Assembly (NCBI GenBank): GCA_900312665.1
Contig: ONZQ02000002.1
Coordinates: forward strand, 2,040,200 to 2,104,199
From: Cephalotrichum gorgonifer
Taxonomy: Eukaryota; Ascomycota; Sordariomycetes; Microascales; Microascaceae
Length of the DNA stretch: 64,000 bases
Reading direction: 5' to 3'
Part shown: positions 34,727-46,339 of the stretch, piece by piece
How the letters are laid out: each line of letters opens with the position of its first letter
How positions within the stretch are numbered: position 1 is the first letter of the stretch
Position numbers and translations under genes: made by a program
The notes under the pieces: generated by a model
The model's database searches: none
Seen by the model: the letters and a program-made list of their open reading frames with translations, nothing else
What the model was told of the DNA's origin: nothing

Positions 34727-37700
34727 TTTCCTTTCTCCAGGATGTCACGCACGGGACCGGGACAAATTCGGCCAATAAAACAAGTTCGCTATAATACGGG
34801 TAGACAATGCGGTGTAGCCTTTTCGCGTTGTATGTGGGTGGCTGAGATGGGATTTGTGCTTGCTGATCATCATACCTTGTTGATGCTCTCGATGGAGGGG
34901 TGATATGCTCCTCCCGCCCCGCGCTGGCTGGCGATAGGGCCGAAGTGGCTCGGTTGGGATGCTTAGTCATATTGGAAGGTGCAGCTGTCAACCGCTAATA
35001 CAAGCACTATGTATTCCCCTATTCGGAGCTACGAGTGCTCTGCAGCTCTGTGCATAAAACTGATCTCCCTCGCATACATGTATCGACCTCTGGTTATGTG
35101 CCGTCTTGCTCAGGCTCAATATTACCACCATGGCTGGCTCTCCATAGTATTATTATCCCGTGAAAGGTCCGCCTCGGATTTTTTTTCGTCTGTATGTTTT
35201 CTCCGCCCGAAGCCTACATTATCACTCCCTCGGAACCAGCCAATGGAAATCCCTCCCTGTAATTTCGCTAAGGCAGAGACGGGACGATAGGGTCGGTCGG
35301 CTCGTACATCATACTAGAGATACTACTCGTAGGAGAAAGACATGACCTATTGTTATACCGTCTTTATCACCCTATCGACTGCTTTGTACCTCTGTCCTTT
35401 TCTTCTCCTTCTCCCGCCCCTCCCTCCCTCCCATGCCGCTGTCCCATTCCCGGTCTGCCTCTCCGCATTGCGGATAATACTATTTAATAACCCGGGTGAG
35501 AAAAGCAAAATGAAAGCCGATCTGGGCCACGGCCTGGTCATCCGTGCCGGCTGCCGGTCGAGGCCTCCCCTGTTCGTTCAAGTTACTTGTAAGATCCTGG
35601 CACTGTTTCGCATGGTCTGCATAACATGACAGTAATACTCCGTACATGGAAAGGTAGACTCATTCACATCCTCGTATTACACGTAATACTCCGTAATACT
35701 TGTGCAGATAGTAAGCGCCACCTGTTTCCGCCCAAGTCCACTTACAGTAATATTATTAGACACTATCCCTGCTTAAAACCGGGAGCCGGAATCAGTTGTG
35801 AGCAAAGAACGTCCGTGCATGCACATTTCCGGCTGGATCTGCGAGAACTTGCCCCCCTCCTCACATGGCTAGCCTTTCTTGGCGCCTGAGTTTAGTTCTT
35901 CTCGAACCTCCTGGTCCACCCTTCTCTCGTTCCCATTGTTTGGCTACAAGGCGACGCCCCGATTGGGTCCCTGGGATCAGCGCGGTCTGTGCCACACCGT
36001 ACTAAAATATTAGTGAGACGCACTACTACTCGACCAGACTCTCCACCCCTCCTTCTCGAACCTGGTCGCGACTACAAGTGTTGGGGCGGGGGCTGAAAGT
36101 ATCCCCCATGTCGGGTTTTTTTAGTGCTGGCAACATGCTCCAAAGGATACTTGTTTTAGGTTCTTCACACTCGTATGATGGAGAGCCCTTGGAGATGCGT
36201 TTCGGTCCTACTGAGGTTTTATCCCGCCCGGGATCAAACGATTGAACATTTGGAATACGACGTAGTGCGTGATACGAAACGGAGTACAAGCGTCCGGGTA
36301 CTTATTCGTACTTTGCTATCCTCCGTCAGCGGTGAATGCCATACGGACGCGACAGGCGATGTACTTTCAAGACGAGTACTCGTCCTTGATACTTGTACTC
36401 CACCTGGGGCTGGGGCTGGGGTTGCAGCCAGGACACTTCTTGTTGGGTTTGTACTTGCCCCATTTAGTACGGAATTAGCCCTAAAAGTAACTAAGTGTCT
36501 TCCTAATAAATATAGATAGGCTAACTACGGAGTAGCCCCATACCAATCCAACAAGTAATATCCTTCTAAAACCATAGTAACCGAGAATGGACGTCGCTCT
36601 CCCGCCTGGCCAGGGGTATCATATAACTACCAGTACCTGCCTTCCTAACTCGTGTATATCAAATGCCATGCTCAGGATGAATGATTGCGCCTTCAGCGTC
36701 AGTCCCATTGGCGATAACGGGGATAAAAGCCGAAACGGGTCTGATTCGACCTGCGTCGGAGTTCGACATGTCTAGGCGGAGTGGTAAGTTACGTCGTATG
36801 TACCTGGGCGAAGTGCATATTCGGACTTGAGGAGGGGGGTGGCTTCCCAGGACTTGGACGACATGGAGGAGGGGAGAAAGTGGGGTTGCTCTGGGAGGAA
36901 AACTGCCAGGGGCAGTGGCGAGGTTGCTTGTACGAGTACTCGTACTCGAACGGGCAGGAAGTGATCTCTACACTATGAGTACTCATATGAGTATAGTAAT
37001 TCCGGCTATTACTTGTATTACATACTTGTATCAGAGTATCTCGTTCGGAGTAGTACAAGTATCTCATCCCGGAATTGTCGACTAGGGGCATGGAGGATTG
37101 CTCCTGCCGTGGCTGCCGACTCAGTTGATAGGGCGGGGAGGGGCTACCTTCCTCTCTCGTCTCAGATGAATGCTAATACCACGTACTGGATCTCGGTAAA
37201 TCGCGTCCTGCAGGGGCAACGAATCATCCCATGCACGCCAAACGCCATCCTACTCAAATGCGCCCCGAATTTCCTACGTGCGTATCCTACGAGTACTACC
37301 CGTAGGAGGGTTGGGATGGGCGGAATCGAACATCCGTACTCCGTACCGTGGTCCCGCTTTCTTTGGACCAATGTCGAGGACCCAATACCCACTGTCTACA
37401 TAGCCGTAGACTCGCGCCCGCGGTCGCCCACGTACGCAACAACCTTGGCCCGACTCTTGCATGTCGCGTTTCCGACTACTCCATTTGGTGGGGTCTGCGG
37501 CTGGGAAAGCGCCAGCATTAGTGCTTCGTAATATACTCGTCCAGAGCGACCAGATCCCGGCACCATACCACAGGTACGATACCTGTGCGGGTTCTCGTCC
37601 TCGCACTCGACGAGCAGCACCCGCCCGGGGCAGGGTAGGGTGAATCCTTGTCTCTTCATCTGGCCTCCCCGGCAAGAACAGGATCTGCCACGAGGCAGCC

Positions 37701-38339
37701 ATGTGGATTCGGGTCGCGTCGCGGACTCGCATTGCGCATTGCCATTACCATTATCCCGAAAGTACTACCCGCGAAATCTCTGCTCTCGCCATCGCTTTGC
37801 CTAGCGGGTACTCAGCTCCCCCCAATGCAATTATTTGCCTCCTCCTCCTCCCGCAACATGGTCTTTCCCTGCCCTTCCCTGTCGAGAACGAGAGAACACT
37901 ATGCGAGTACTTCTTAGCGTGAGAACCCGATACCCCAGAATCGGGCCCCTGGTCTTTGGTATCCTTACCATCCTTACTAGCACCAAGCATCGCATGTAAC
38001 TTACACTATTTGTGGAGCACTTTGGACAACCCAGGCAACTTACACTCGTACTTGTACCCTGCCTCCCCACAGCCACCCCCCCCCCCCCTTTTCTCCTCCC
38101 CCCTCCCGTTGCCCTTGATCTTTGCCCTTCCCATAGCCTGTATATCATCACCTTCGCCAAGGCGAGATGAGATAAAGAAAGAGAGAGTACTGAGATGTGA
38201 CACTCTTCACCTCTCCCTACCCCCCCCCCACCCCTTCTTCCGAAGACACAGAGAAAACCACGACGGCGACTGTTAAAACAAACGACGAGGAGTGTTCTCA
38301 TCCCATCATCCCCGCGCGCCAGCCGGGAACCCGCACCTC
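34727..38339. other. gene-free region rich in short palindromic motifs
   Basis: No gene is supported in about 3.6 kb. The frames at 37013-37531 (plus) and 37274-37732 (minus) overlap and lack domains. The stretch is the densest part of the window for TACTCGTAC, TACTTGTAC and TACTCCGTA motifs, including three perfect palindromes of 14-16 bp at 36371-36384, 36930-36945 and 36980-36993. Confidence 0.55.
36930..36993. repeat. cluster of perfect palindromes
   Basis: GTACGAGTACTCGTAC (36930-36945) is a perfect 16-bp palindrome. ATGAGTACTCAT (36975-36986) and TACTCATATGAGTA (36980-36993) overlap nearby. Related motifs are scattered through the other spacers of this window. Confidence 0.8.
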
Positions 38340-40106
38340 ATGGCCGATCCGCATCTCGACCTCAGCGAGTACAATGGCGCCGCGCTCGTTGCCACCTCCA
38401 TTGCCTTTCTCGCACTGAGCTGGACCTCGGTTATCCTCAGAGGCTATGTTCGCATCTTCATGACGAATGGCCTCCAGCCTGACGATTGGCTTATGATCGT
38501 TGCCCAAGTACGCGCTCTCTCTTTCCCACGTCTCGGTCTCTCGGACGCCATCGAATCCTCCGGGGACGGGAGACCACCATCCGATGAAGCACAGAGACGC
38601 CATTCCATGTCTATCTGCGCCCCCATCTAAGGCAAGCAGCCGGTGCTGACCGCAGGCCCCAACAGTTAAACTTTACCGTATCATGCACCTTCATCTTGCT
38701 GGGTGTCGGCCGCGGTCTCGGCCGGCATAACCAAGCCCTCGACCAGGCGACTGAGATAGACTCATTAAAGGTAGGCATCGCCCACTGTGGCTCGCACACG
38801 AGTTTAAAACCCACCGGCCCACGTTCTCGTCACTAATCTGACTTGTCCTCCTCAGTGGCAAGCACTGGCTACCGCGACGTACATCATCAACATGATGTTC
38901 ATCAAGCTCAGCATTGGTATCTTCCTTTTGCGCCTTGCCGTCCAGAAGGTCTACCGTTATATCCTGTGGGCGAGTCTGGTCATCATAACCATATGGAGTC
39001 TCGTCCTCTTCTTCTGGAACATCTTCCAGTGCAAGCCTGTCGAGGCGCAATGGGACTATGCCATGATTGGCGGTGAATGTGTATCCATCACGGAGGTTGT
39101 CGCCGCCGCGTACGCCCTCAGTGTCATGACCATCCTCAGCGATTGGCTCTACGTTAGTTCCTTCCTGCCCACCTCGGAACGCAAGGATTCTTTTTAGTAC
39201 TTTAAATATCTTGGGATATCTCAAGACTTGCTAACATGCCGCGGATGTAGGCGCTGCTTCCGATCCCCATGCTGTGGAAGGTTGATATGACTAGGCAGGC
39301 GAAGCTGACCGTCATTCTCATCCTGGGACTCGGTATCTTGTAAGTCATATCTTTGATTCTTCCCTTATACCTTCGACCGAATTGTCGAGGTTGTTCCCCT
39401 TGCTGACCCCCTCGCGTAGTGCAAGCATCGCTACCCTGATCCGCCTCAAGTTCCTCGCCGACCTGGAGCAAACCGACGACATTCTCTGTTCGTTCAACCT
39501 CTGCCCCTTCTTACGCCCCCTTTTCCTCCCAGAACGAGACTAATGGAGTTGGCGGGAAAAACAGTCGCCGGCACAGACGCCATGGTATGGACCCTAGTTG
39601 AACCTGGCGTAGCCATTGTTGCCGCCAGCCTCGCCACCATCCGACCCCTCCTCCGCGCCATGCGCATTCGCGGCTTCGACAGTACCGGCCGCTCGGGCGC
39701 CAAGAGCGGGGGCGTACGCTCGGGGACGAGCAGGTCGACTCCCGGCGTGGGAAGCACCCTGGACAGGATAGAGAACCAATACCTGGGCAGGAATGACGGA
39801 ACGGTGGAGCTCGACCATTTCCGCGTGGCTGACGGGCCCGGGCCCGACATCAAGACCCACGTCCGGAACTATTCGCGCCCCCAGGGGATCCGGCGTGCGC
39901 CTGAGGCGCAGGAAGAAGGTCGCGGGCCGAACTTCGATAAGAATGAGCTGTACGTTGTGGACACGCGGCAGCAACGACGCGGCAGCGATTTCGGCACCGC
40001 GTACGGGTATGACGAGGGCGACACGAGCCTATCCTCGTTCGATCTGGGTCACGATGCGGAGAGTCAGCACAGTGGGAGGGTCGGGCTTGGTCCTGGCGGA
40101 TTCTAG
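38340..40106 (+). CDS. PTH11/SAT4-like fungal rhodopsin-fold membrane protein
   Basis: Six exons (38340-38507, 38666-38770, 38856-39152, 39251-39339, 39420-39487, 39565-40106) give 422 residues. The layout is the fungal rhodopsin-domain type with seven membrane spans. It starts with NGAALVATSIAFLALSW, then RGYVRIFMTNGLQPDDWLMI, YIINMMFIKLSIGIFLLR and FFWNIFQCKPVEAQWD. It ends with the family hallmark WTLVEPGVAIVAASLATIRPL. The cytosolic tail of about 160 residues is hydrophilic. Members include the appressorium-associated PTH11 group, but most have no known ligand, and the CFEM domain of PTH11 itself is missing. The fifth intron uses a weak GTTCGT donor, so that junction is least certain. All phases agree. 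Confidence 0.85.
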
Positions 40107-40432
40107 GTCTGCAAGCTGCTCCTCTTACGCCCCGTTTTGTCTTGTTATTTGTAATGGTTATTCAATGTTATGTCACGGATGGGATAGAGAATAGTGGGGG
40201 TAGGGGAGTATACAAAAAGGGGGAGGGGGAGGGGGGAGAAAATGTCGCCTGGTGTGAAATACTCGGTCAGGGGTGACCCGACCCGGGTGATCGCACCTGG
40301 TCTACATGTATAAGCCTGTACATATATGTGCTCCATGTAAAAGCCGATACCCAAAGAATAAATATAGAATATAAATCTACGTCTTCATCGCCACCTCACC
40401 CATCGCACCACCCATCCCGGCACGCGGTTTCC

Positions 40433-41957
40433 CTAGAACGGATCCGCCTTGTATGCCCTCTCCGCCTCGGCGTAGGCATCGTACCCGTATAGGAATCTCT
40501 GAACCCTCGGACACGTCCACCGAGATGGGAACCCCTCGTCCGGCCCGCTGTCCCTCTCCAGGGCCGCCACCATTCTCGCGTCCCGGGCCTTCTGCGCTTC
40601 CCCGTCCGGGAGGTGGAAGTCGGTCCGCTGCCCAAACGACTCCCTCTGTATCTCGGCGCCCCGGTCCCTCCTCAGCGCCTGATACATCTCGCTCACCCTC
40701 CTCAGCTGCGCGTCCTTCCTCGCGGGCACGACCTTGGCCAGCAGCGTGCCGAGGACGGCGCCGTCCTCGAGGGCGGAGTTTGCGCCCTGCGCGAGGTAGG
40801 GGAGCATGGGGTGGCAGCTGTCGCCGACCATGTAGAACGTCCCCGACGCGCTCGTCCAGTCCGGCAGCGCCTCGACCCAGAGGAGCTTCCATTTCTGCAC
40901 CTCGCCCACCTCCGTCAGGATCCGGCGCAGCAGCGGGTCCCAGTCCGAGAGGAGGTCGGCGACCTCGCGGGCGCTCGCCGTGGTCTTGACGGTCTCCGCG
41001 GGCAGGTCGTCCGGGCGGAGGAGGCCGACGTTCAGGACGCGGCCCTCGCGGACGGAGTACGAGACGGCGTGCGAGTGCGGGCCCGCCCAGACGTTCACGC
41101 CGCCGGTGCGCGCGAACTCGAGTATCTCGTCCCTGTGCGGGCCCTCCATGGCCGTGGTGTCGATGGAGATGCGGTACGCCATGTCGCCCGTGGGCGCCGG
41201 CTCCGAGGCCCGGCCTAGGAACCGCGAGCGCGTGGAGCTCCACAGGCCCTCGGCGCACACCACGACGTCGGCCCTCGTCACCGCGCCGCCCTCGAGCTCC
41301 ACCGTCGCGTCGTCGAATGACACGCGCGCGACGCGCGAGGACAGGACGATGGGGATCCCGAGGGAGCGGCACCGGGACGAGAGGGCGCGCTGCAGGTCCA
41401 CGCGGTGGAGGTCCCAGAAGGGGGAGCCGTACAGCTCGCCCACCTTTCCCTGGAGGTCCGGCTCCCGGGCCAGGACCGCGGTGCCGTCGTAGCGGTGGAC
41501 CGTAAGGGTCTTGGGCTCCATGGCTAGGGGCCGGAGCTCATCGAAGACGGACCATCGCTTGAGGAGCTTGGTTGCGTTGGGCGTGATTTGGAGGCCGGCC
41601 TGGCGAGGATACCCTCCCATGTTAGTGACATTGTTTCCTGTTCCTCTTCTTCATGTTTTCATTCTCTTCCATTCCTTCTAGATCCAAGTAAGCTGAAGGG
41701 GTGAATGAATTGGCACAAGGGCAAGAAACCAGCGGGTGCTTAGAAGCAAGAAAGCTAATAAAAAAAGAGAAAAGAGAAAAAAAGGGGGTCAGAGGGGAAC
41801 TTGCACCTATCTCCTGGAGCTCCTTTGCCGCCTCGTAAACGACAACCTCGTGCGCCGGGTTCGCGAGCTTAGTTGACAACGCGGCAGAGAGGCCCGCGAG
41901 TCCGGCGCCGACGACGACGATCTTTATTCCATCCGGTCTATCCTCCCTGATTCTCAT
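40433..41957 (-). CDS. FAD-dependent monooxygenase, salicylate-hydroxylase-like
   Basis: Exons 41957-41805 and 41599-40433 give 439 residues. The N-terminus IKIVVVGAGLAGLSAALS is the FAD-binding Rossmann motif (GxGxxG), ending in the acidic VVVYEAAKELQEIG. Exon 2 continues AGLQITPNATKLL, matching the conserved EIGAGxQxxPNA of group A flavoprotein hydroxylases. A second FAD motif, VGDSCHPMLPYLAQGAN, is near 306-322. The joint needs a GC-AG intron (GGT|GCAAGT), because a GT donor two bases earlier would break the frame. Related enzymes hydroxylate salicylate or other aromatic acids with NAD(P)H, and the actual substrate is unknown. The gene is convergent with the PTH11-like gene. Confidence 0.88.
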
Positions 41958-42461
41958 GGTTGGCCAGTTTGCGAGTTCAAGGTCAATATCTCAACGTATG
42001 TACGGGCGCTCGTTCTCCCCGAAACACGACGCTTCACCTGACGAAATCAGTACTTGTATGTATGAGGGGGGAGAACGGTCATTTCATACACTCCTATTAT
42101 TGTATGTGGGCGACCTGGCCTCCCGACCTGCAGGGTAAGCAAGGCGGGCGGACTTGGTGGGGAAGGCCGCGCTTGTTCAGCGCGTTCGGGGTCTCAGCTC
42201 GCCTGGGCGCCAATAATTCGGCCGCGATTCTTTGGTTCTTTAGGCACTGGAAACTTGAGAGGCCAGGCCCAGGGTATCATTGAAACTATTGGGTGAAGCG
42301 GGAGACCGCCCTGCTCTCCCTCCCCACGGGCGACAGGATGTTCCTCGGACTGAGAGCCATGACTGTGACTGAAAGGCAAGAATGTTGGTCCTGGCGACCA
42401 CCAATGCTACATGTCTACTGATACAAGTATATCAACACAACTATCCTTCCTTTCGCCGTCA

Positions 42462-44232
42462 CTATATTAGATCGTCGTCGTTGTCGTCATCCGCAGCAGG
42501 AGCCCGCAAGTCCTCTTCATTCACGACCCACTCCTCCTGCTCCTCCCACACAGGCCCAAAGTTAAACTTGCCCAGAAGCGTCCCCATCGCCACGGCCCGC
42601 CCTGCGTACTGCTCCTCGCTACCGGGCTTCACGTCTTCCTCCTCAAGGACAATGTATGACGTCACGCCGGACGACTTGATGCCGCGCCGCATACTGTACT
42701 TGATACCGCCGTAGTCCAGCTCCGCCTTCCCAGACTTCCGGATGACTAGCTTCCCGATGTAGCCACCGTGCTTGAACGGATCTGTGTCCTCCTCGGCGTC
42801 GTTGCCCCCGCTGCCGCCGTCCTGCGTGAGATCGACGGGCGCCGGCGCCACCTGGTCCAGCATGACCGTGTCCGCGTGCTCATTCTTAATTCTCGGCTCG
42901 GGACGGGCTCTCGGGCGGAGCGGCGGCATGATGGGTCCGAACTTGCATAGGAATGGCTGGGGTTCGCTTATGGCAGGCGCTTCCTCCTCCGCACCCTTGG
43001 TACCGTCTTGAAGGGACGCCGCGGCGAGGGTGTTGAGGATGTACTGGACCGACTCGTCCTCCCACTGCTCCTCGGTATCTAGCGAGAATGCAGAAGGCTT
43101 CTTGGGCTTTATCGACTTGGTGGCAGGCTTCGACTCATCCTCCTCGGCCCCCGCGGGAAGGGGGACCTTTCTCTTGCTATCGTAGTCGATGGTGGGCGCA
43201 TCGGGGTTCACGGTCTCCAGGGCTCCGTCCTCAGTCTTGATCTGGGTAATGTCCTTCGGTGCCGCGTGCCACAATTTGTTGTCGTCCTGGGCCCCTTCGA
43301 CGGGCGACTGATCTTCCCCACTGCCACTGCTGATCCAGATGCTCTCCTCGTCAACAACGCCCTGTTGCGCCTCCAGCTCGGCCGTGGTGATGACGACCAT
43401 CTCGCGCTCCTTCTCTTCCCGCCTAGTGATACCCAACGGCCTTGGTCCCGGTTGCGAGCTGACGGCCATGAGGGTCCGCTCCTCTTCTGGATCCTCGTCG
43501 TCTCCGACTCCGTTCACGCCTAGCTTGTCGGTATTGATCCTCACCTCCCACGGCTTCTCGTCCTCCTCGAGCTTATGGCCATTCCGCCCCGCCCCGCCCC
43601 CTCTCCCAGACCCTCCGCCCCGCCCGAATCCGCCGCCACCGAATCTCGACGGGCCGGAACCTAAGAATTGAGGGAAGGAATAGTGTTAGCAAAATCATGA
43701 CGTCCGTATCCGCAAACATTGCCAGGTTGGCCGCGGCGGGGCAATAAGTGGGCAACAATCTACACTTACCTCCTTGAGAATTTGCGAATAGGGCAGACGG
43801 GCCCGCCGTACTCATACGGGGGCCGAACTGGTTACCGCGACCTCGCCGCCCACGGAATCGCCCCCCTCGTCCTCTCCGCCTGCGCTCCTCGGCCGCCCGC
43901 TCCGAATCCTTCTTGGCCTCCTGCTGGGCAAGCAGCTCTCTTTGTTCTTCGTTTCTCCTGACATTCCGCGGCCGTAGTCTTCCCGTCATAGCCGATCCGA
44001 CGGGTCTCGGCGTGCCCCTCGTGGAGGAAGAGGGTCCCGGTTGTGTTGCTGAGGGGGCAGGTGAGGCTGAGATCGAGATGGGACCGGAGGACGGAGTCGC
44101 TGCGGACGTGGATAGATCGGCATTGCCATTGTGATCGCCTACTACAGAATCCGGCTGAGAGCGAGTGCCCGCGGTCGTGCGGGCGACTCTTCCCCGAGGC
44201 CGACCACGGCCACCGGCGGCGCCTCGAACCAT
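42462..44232 (-). CDS. RPC53: RNA polymerase III subunit RPC4 (RPC53)
   Basis: Exons 44232-43770 and 43660-42462 give 553 residues. The N-terminus is basic, Gly/Arg-rich and low-complexity (RGRGGRFRGRRGRGNQFGPR), followed by GGGGFGRGGGSGRGGG. The conserved C-terminal RPC4 region carries YIGKLVIRKSGKAELDYGGI (about 455-475) and ends with MGTLLGKFNFGPVW near 520. RPC4 pairs with RPC37 on the polymerase III core and takes part in termination and reinitiation on tRNA and 5S genes. The start is the Met of MVRGAAGGRGRPRGR. The open frame extends 72 codons further upstream, but that part looks like leader sequence. Confidence 0.9.
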
Positions 44233-44662
44233 AGCGAAAAGCTGGGGGGATGCAGTCGCTGGCGGCGAATTGAGGTTTCTAAGTATCGAGTATCGGGTGT
44301 CGGGGCGGAAGGATGTTAATCGAAAGGTAGTGAGTTGCTTATGAGAAGTTGAGGTCGGGGTCGAGGTCGAGGTTAAGGTTGGTGGTGCGTTGATCTTAAG
44401 CTTTGTTGGTGGAAGTAGAAAAAAATTAGAGGTTGCGAGTAAAAGCAAAGTCCGTGTAGCTCATGCTCCCCCAATTATGTCGTAGTGGGTTGGAGGGGCT
44501 GCGGGGTATTTCCCACAGGCCAAGAGTAGAAGGAACAACCTCTGTAAGGTGAATGACTCAGCTTCACGATGGACTTAGCTTACCGCACGGATACTTGTCC
44601 TCGAAGTACCTTTCGATAATTTGTGACATGTAACGGACCAAGCGTTAAGTGGACGAGTATTA

Positions 44663-45652
44663 TTACCGAACACAGAAGAGAGCTTCATCGCCAAATATCT
44701 TAGACACGCTTCCTTCCTTGACCAGCATCGATCCAATCCATCGGCGACCTCCCTCGACCGATGCGGCACCAAACTTGACAATGGTGCAGCCGCGGATACT
44801 CGCGGCGCACCACAGCACCTTTTCCTCCCGCTCCATCAACATACGCTGAGCCCTCCAGGCCTCTAACCCAGAAGGGACCCCCTCCTCCGAATCGCTCGTC
44901 CCAGACGTCTTGAAGTCGCGTGCCCCCAGTCGAGGAAGGACCGCGAACTCGCCTAGGAAGAACTCGCCTAGTGCGGCGAGGCGGTCGCCCCGTAGTATGA
45001 TGGTGCCAAAGACCCCGTGCTTGTGCATCGTGTCGCTGAGAGGCGTTCCCAGGAGCAGCGGGTCCTGCCCGGAGAGCTTTACCGTGTCCCTGATCATGAG
45101 CCTATCCTTGGCGCCGTCTCCATTGCCCACCTGCCATATCTCGTTGCGGCCTTTCCATGAGACGAAACTCCAGTCCTCTCCGAGCGCCGTCCGCCCCTGC
45201 GTGACCCAGTCAAGCATACACACGGACGCCGTCTCGGCCACCTTGAAAACCTGAACTTGCTCATAGACGCTATCCTTGAATGGCTGAACGGGATCCGGGA
45301 GGAGACATATTGCGGCTCCGTCGTCGACCTTGATAGTGATGTTCTGCCTGGTCACGATGTCGCGACTGGGCGACTTGAACACCTTTGTGTGGCCTTGGGT
45401 GACGATGCAGAGTCTTGCCCCGGCGAGGACGTCAATTGTGAGGTTCACCTGGTCTCCCGCGACAAGGCCGCCGCCGTAGGATAGCAGCCAGAGGATTGCG
45501 CTGCGGTGGTGGGGGGCAGACTTTGGCGATATCAGCTTCAGCGGGTATTGGTAAGTGGATGTGCTTAAGCCGGTGCCCCCATTTGGTAATAGTTCGGCGA
45601 CGACTCGGCCTTTGCCGGGGCGCGACGAGGACTGGGGAAACGGGGAGTTCAT
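44663..45652 (-). CDS. ureD: urease accessory protein UreD/UreH
   Basis: The unspliced frame gives 329 residues. Typical UreD stretches are present: LLSYGGGLVAGDQVNLTIDV (about 56-75), ARLCIVTQGHTKVF (about 79-92), CLLPDPVQPFKDSVYEQ and LDWVTQGRTALGE. The protein helps load nickel into apo-urease with UreF and UreG. At the C-terminus the stop overlaps a possible donor (GTAATA at 44666). A 57-bp intron with a CTTAAC branch and an AAAG acceptor at 44610 would replace the last codons and add a dozen residues. I cannot decide between the two ends. The gene follows the same strand as RPC4 and is head-to-head with SCC3. Confidence 0.92.
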   Translation of the reverse strand: MNSPFPQSSSRPGKGRVVAELLPNGGTGLSTSTYQYPLKLISPKSAPHHRSAILWLLSYGGGLVAGDQVNLTIDVLAGARLCIVTQGHTKVFKSPSRDIVTRQNITIKVDDGAAICLLPDPVQPFKDSVYEQVQVFKVAETASVCMLDWVTQGRTALGEDWSFVSWKGRNEIWQVGNGDGAKDRLMIRDTVKLSGQDPLLLGTPLSDTMHKHGVFGTIILRGDRLAALGEFFLGEFAVLPRLGARDFKTSGTSDSEEGVPSGLEAWRAQRMLMEREEKVLWCAASIRGCTIVKFGAASVEGGRRWIGSMLVKEGSVSKIFGDEALFCVR

Positions 45653-46339
45653 CGGAGGTAAGAGGTGCGAGGCGGAGGGCAGAAAGTATAAGGTGGCAGG
45701 TGGCAGGTGGCAGGTAGGAGGATGTGAGGACGTGAGGATGTGAGGTGGGGTGAAGCTTGGAGCAGACCAGGCTTATACGATCAAACTTGGTAATAGTGCC
45801 TGGCCTTGCAAGATTCTTGGCCATATATGTATTATTATCGCATATCGTTATCAGAGGGAATCTTATAGGCAAAAGTATAGTCTTTAGCTTGTGGAACTCC
45901 ATCTCATCTGTACACAGTAAGTTTGCGTCAGAATAAATACAGTGTACAGCCACTTGGTACCTGCATCCTCTTCGGCCATTCCACGTCAAGCCTTGGGGAT
46001 ACAAGTACTAAAGTACAAGTATACGAGTAATACCTGCCCGCGGGCACTGAGGAGTACCTGAATCCAGTACCCACCCAGCATCCAGCACCCAGTACCCAGC
46101 AAAAACAAGGTGGGGAGCCGGGTGGCTTATTCGCAGGACAAGGAAAGTCGTGCGTCCATTTCGGACAGGTCGCTCACCACCAACAAACGCAACGCGCCGC
46201 CCATTCACATCCGACCCCCTTCACCCACTTCCAATACCCCCCCAAATTTCCATCGCGCCAAAATTCCCCGTCGCCCACACGCAACACCTGACGACACCAC
46301 ATTCCCCGAATTCTGCGCGACCGTCGTCGCATTATTTAA
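45653..46339. other. divergent promoter region, ureD / SCC3
   Basis: About 690 bp separates the two start codons. The short frames inside do not look like genes. CAGGTGGCAGGTGGCAGGTAG near 45695 is a small direct repeat on the ureD side, and CACCCAGCATCCAGCACCCAGTACCCAGC near 46070 is another. Confidence 0.55.

Noticed and set aside
37318..37345. TTCGATTCC-like T-loop suggestive of a tRNA
   Set aside because: The stem is only four pairs with the wrong loop size, and no A-box or acceptor stem was found.
37013..37732. Overlapping plus (172 codons) and minus (152 codons) frames
   Set aside because: No domain is present and the plus start lies in palindromic repeat DNA.
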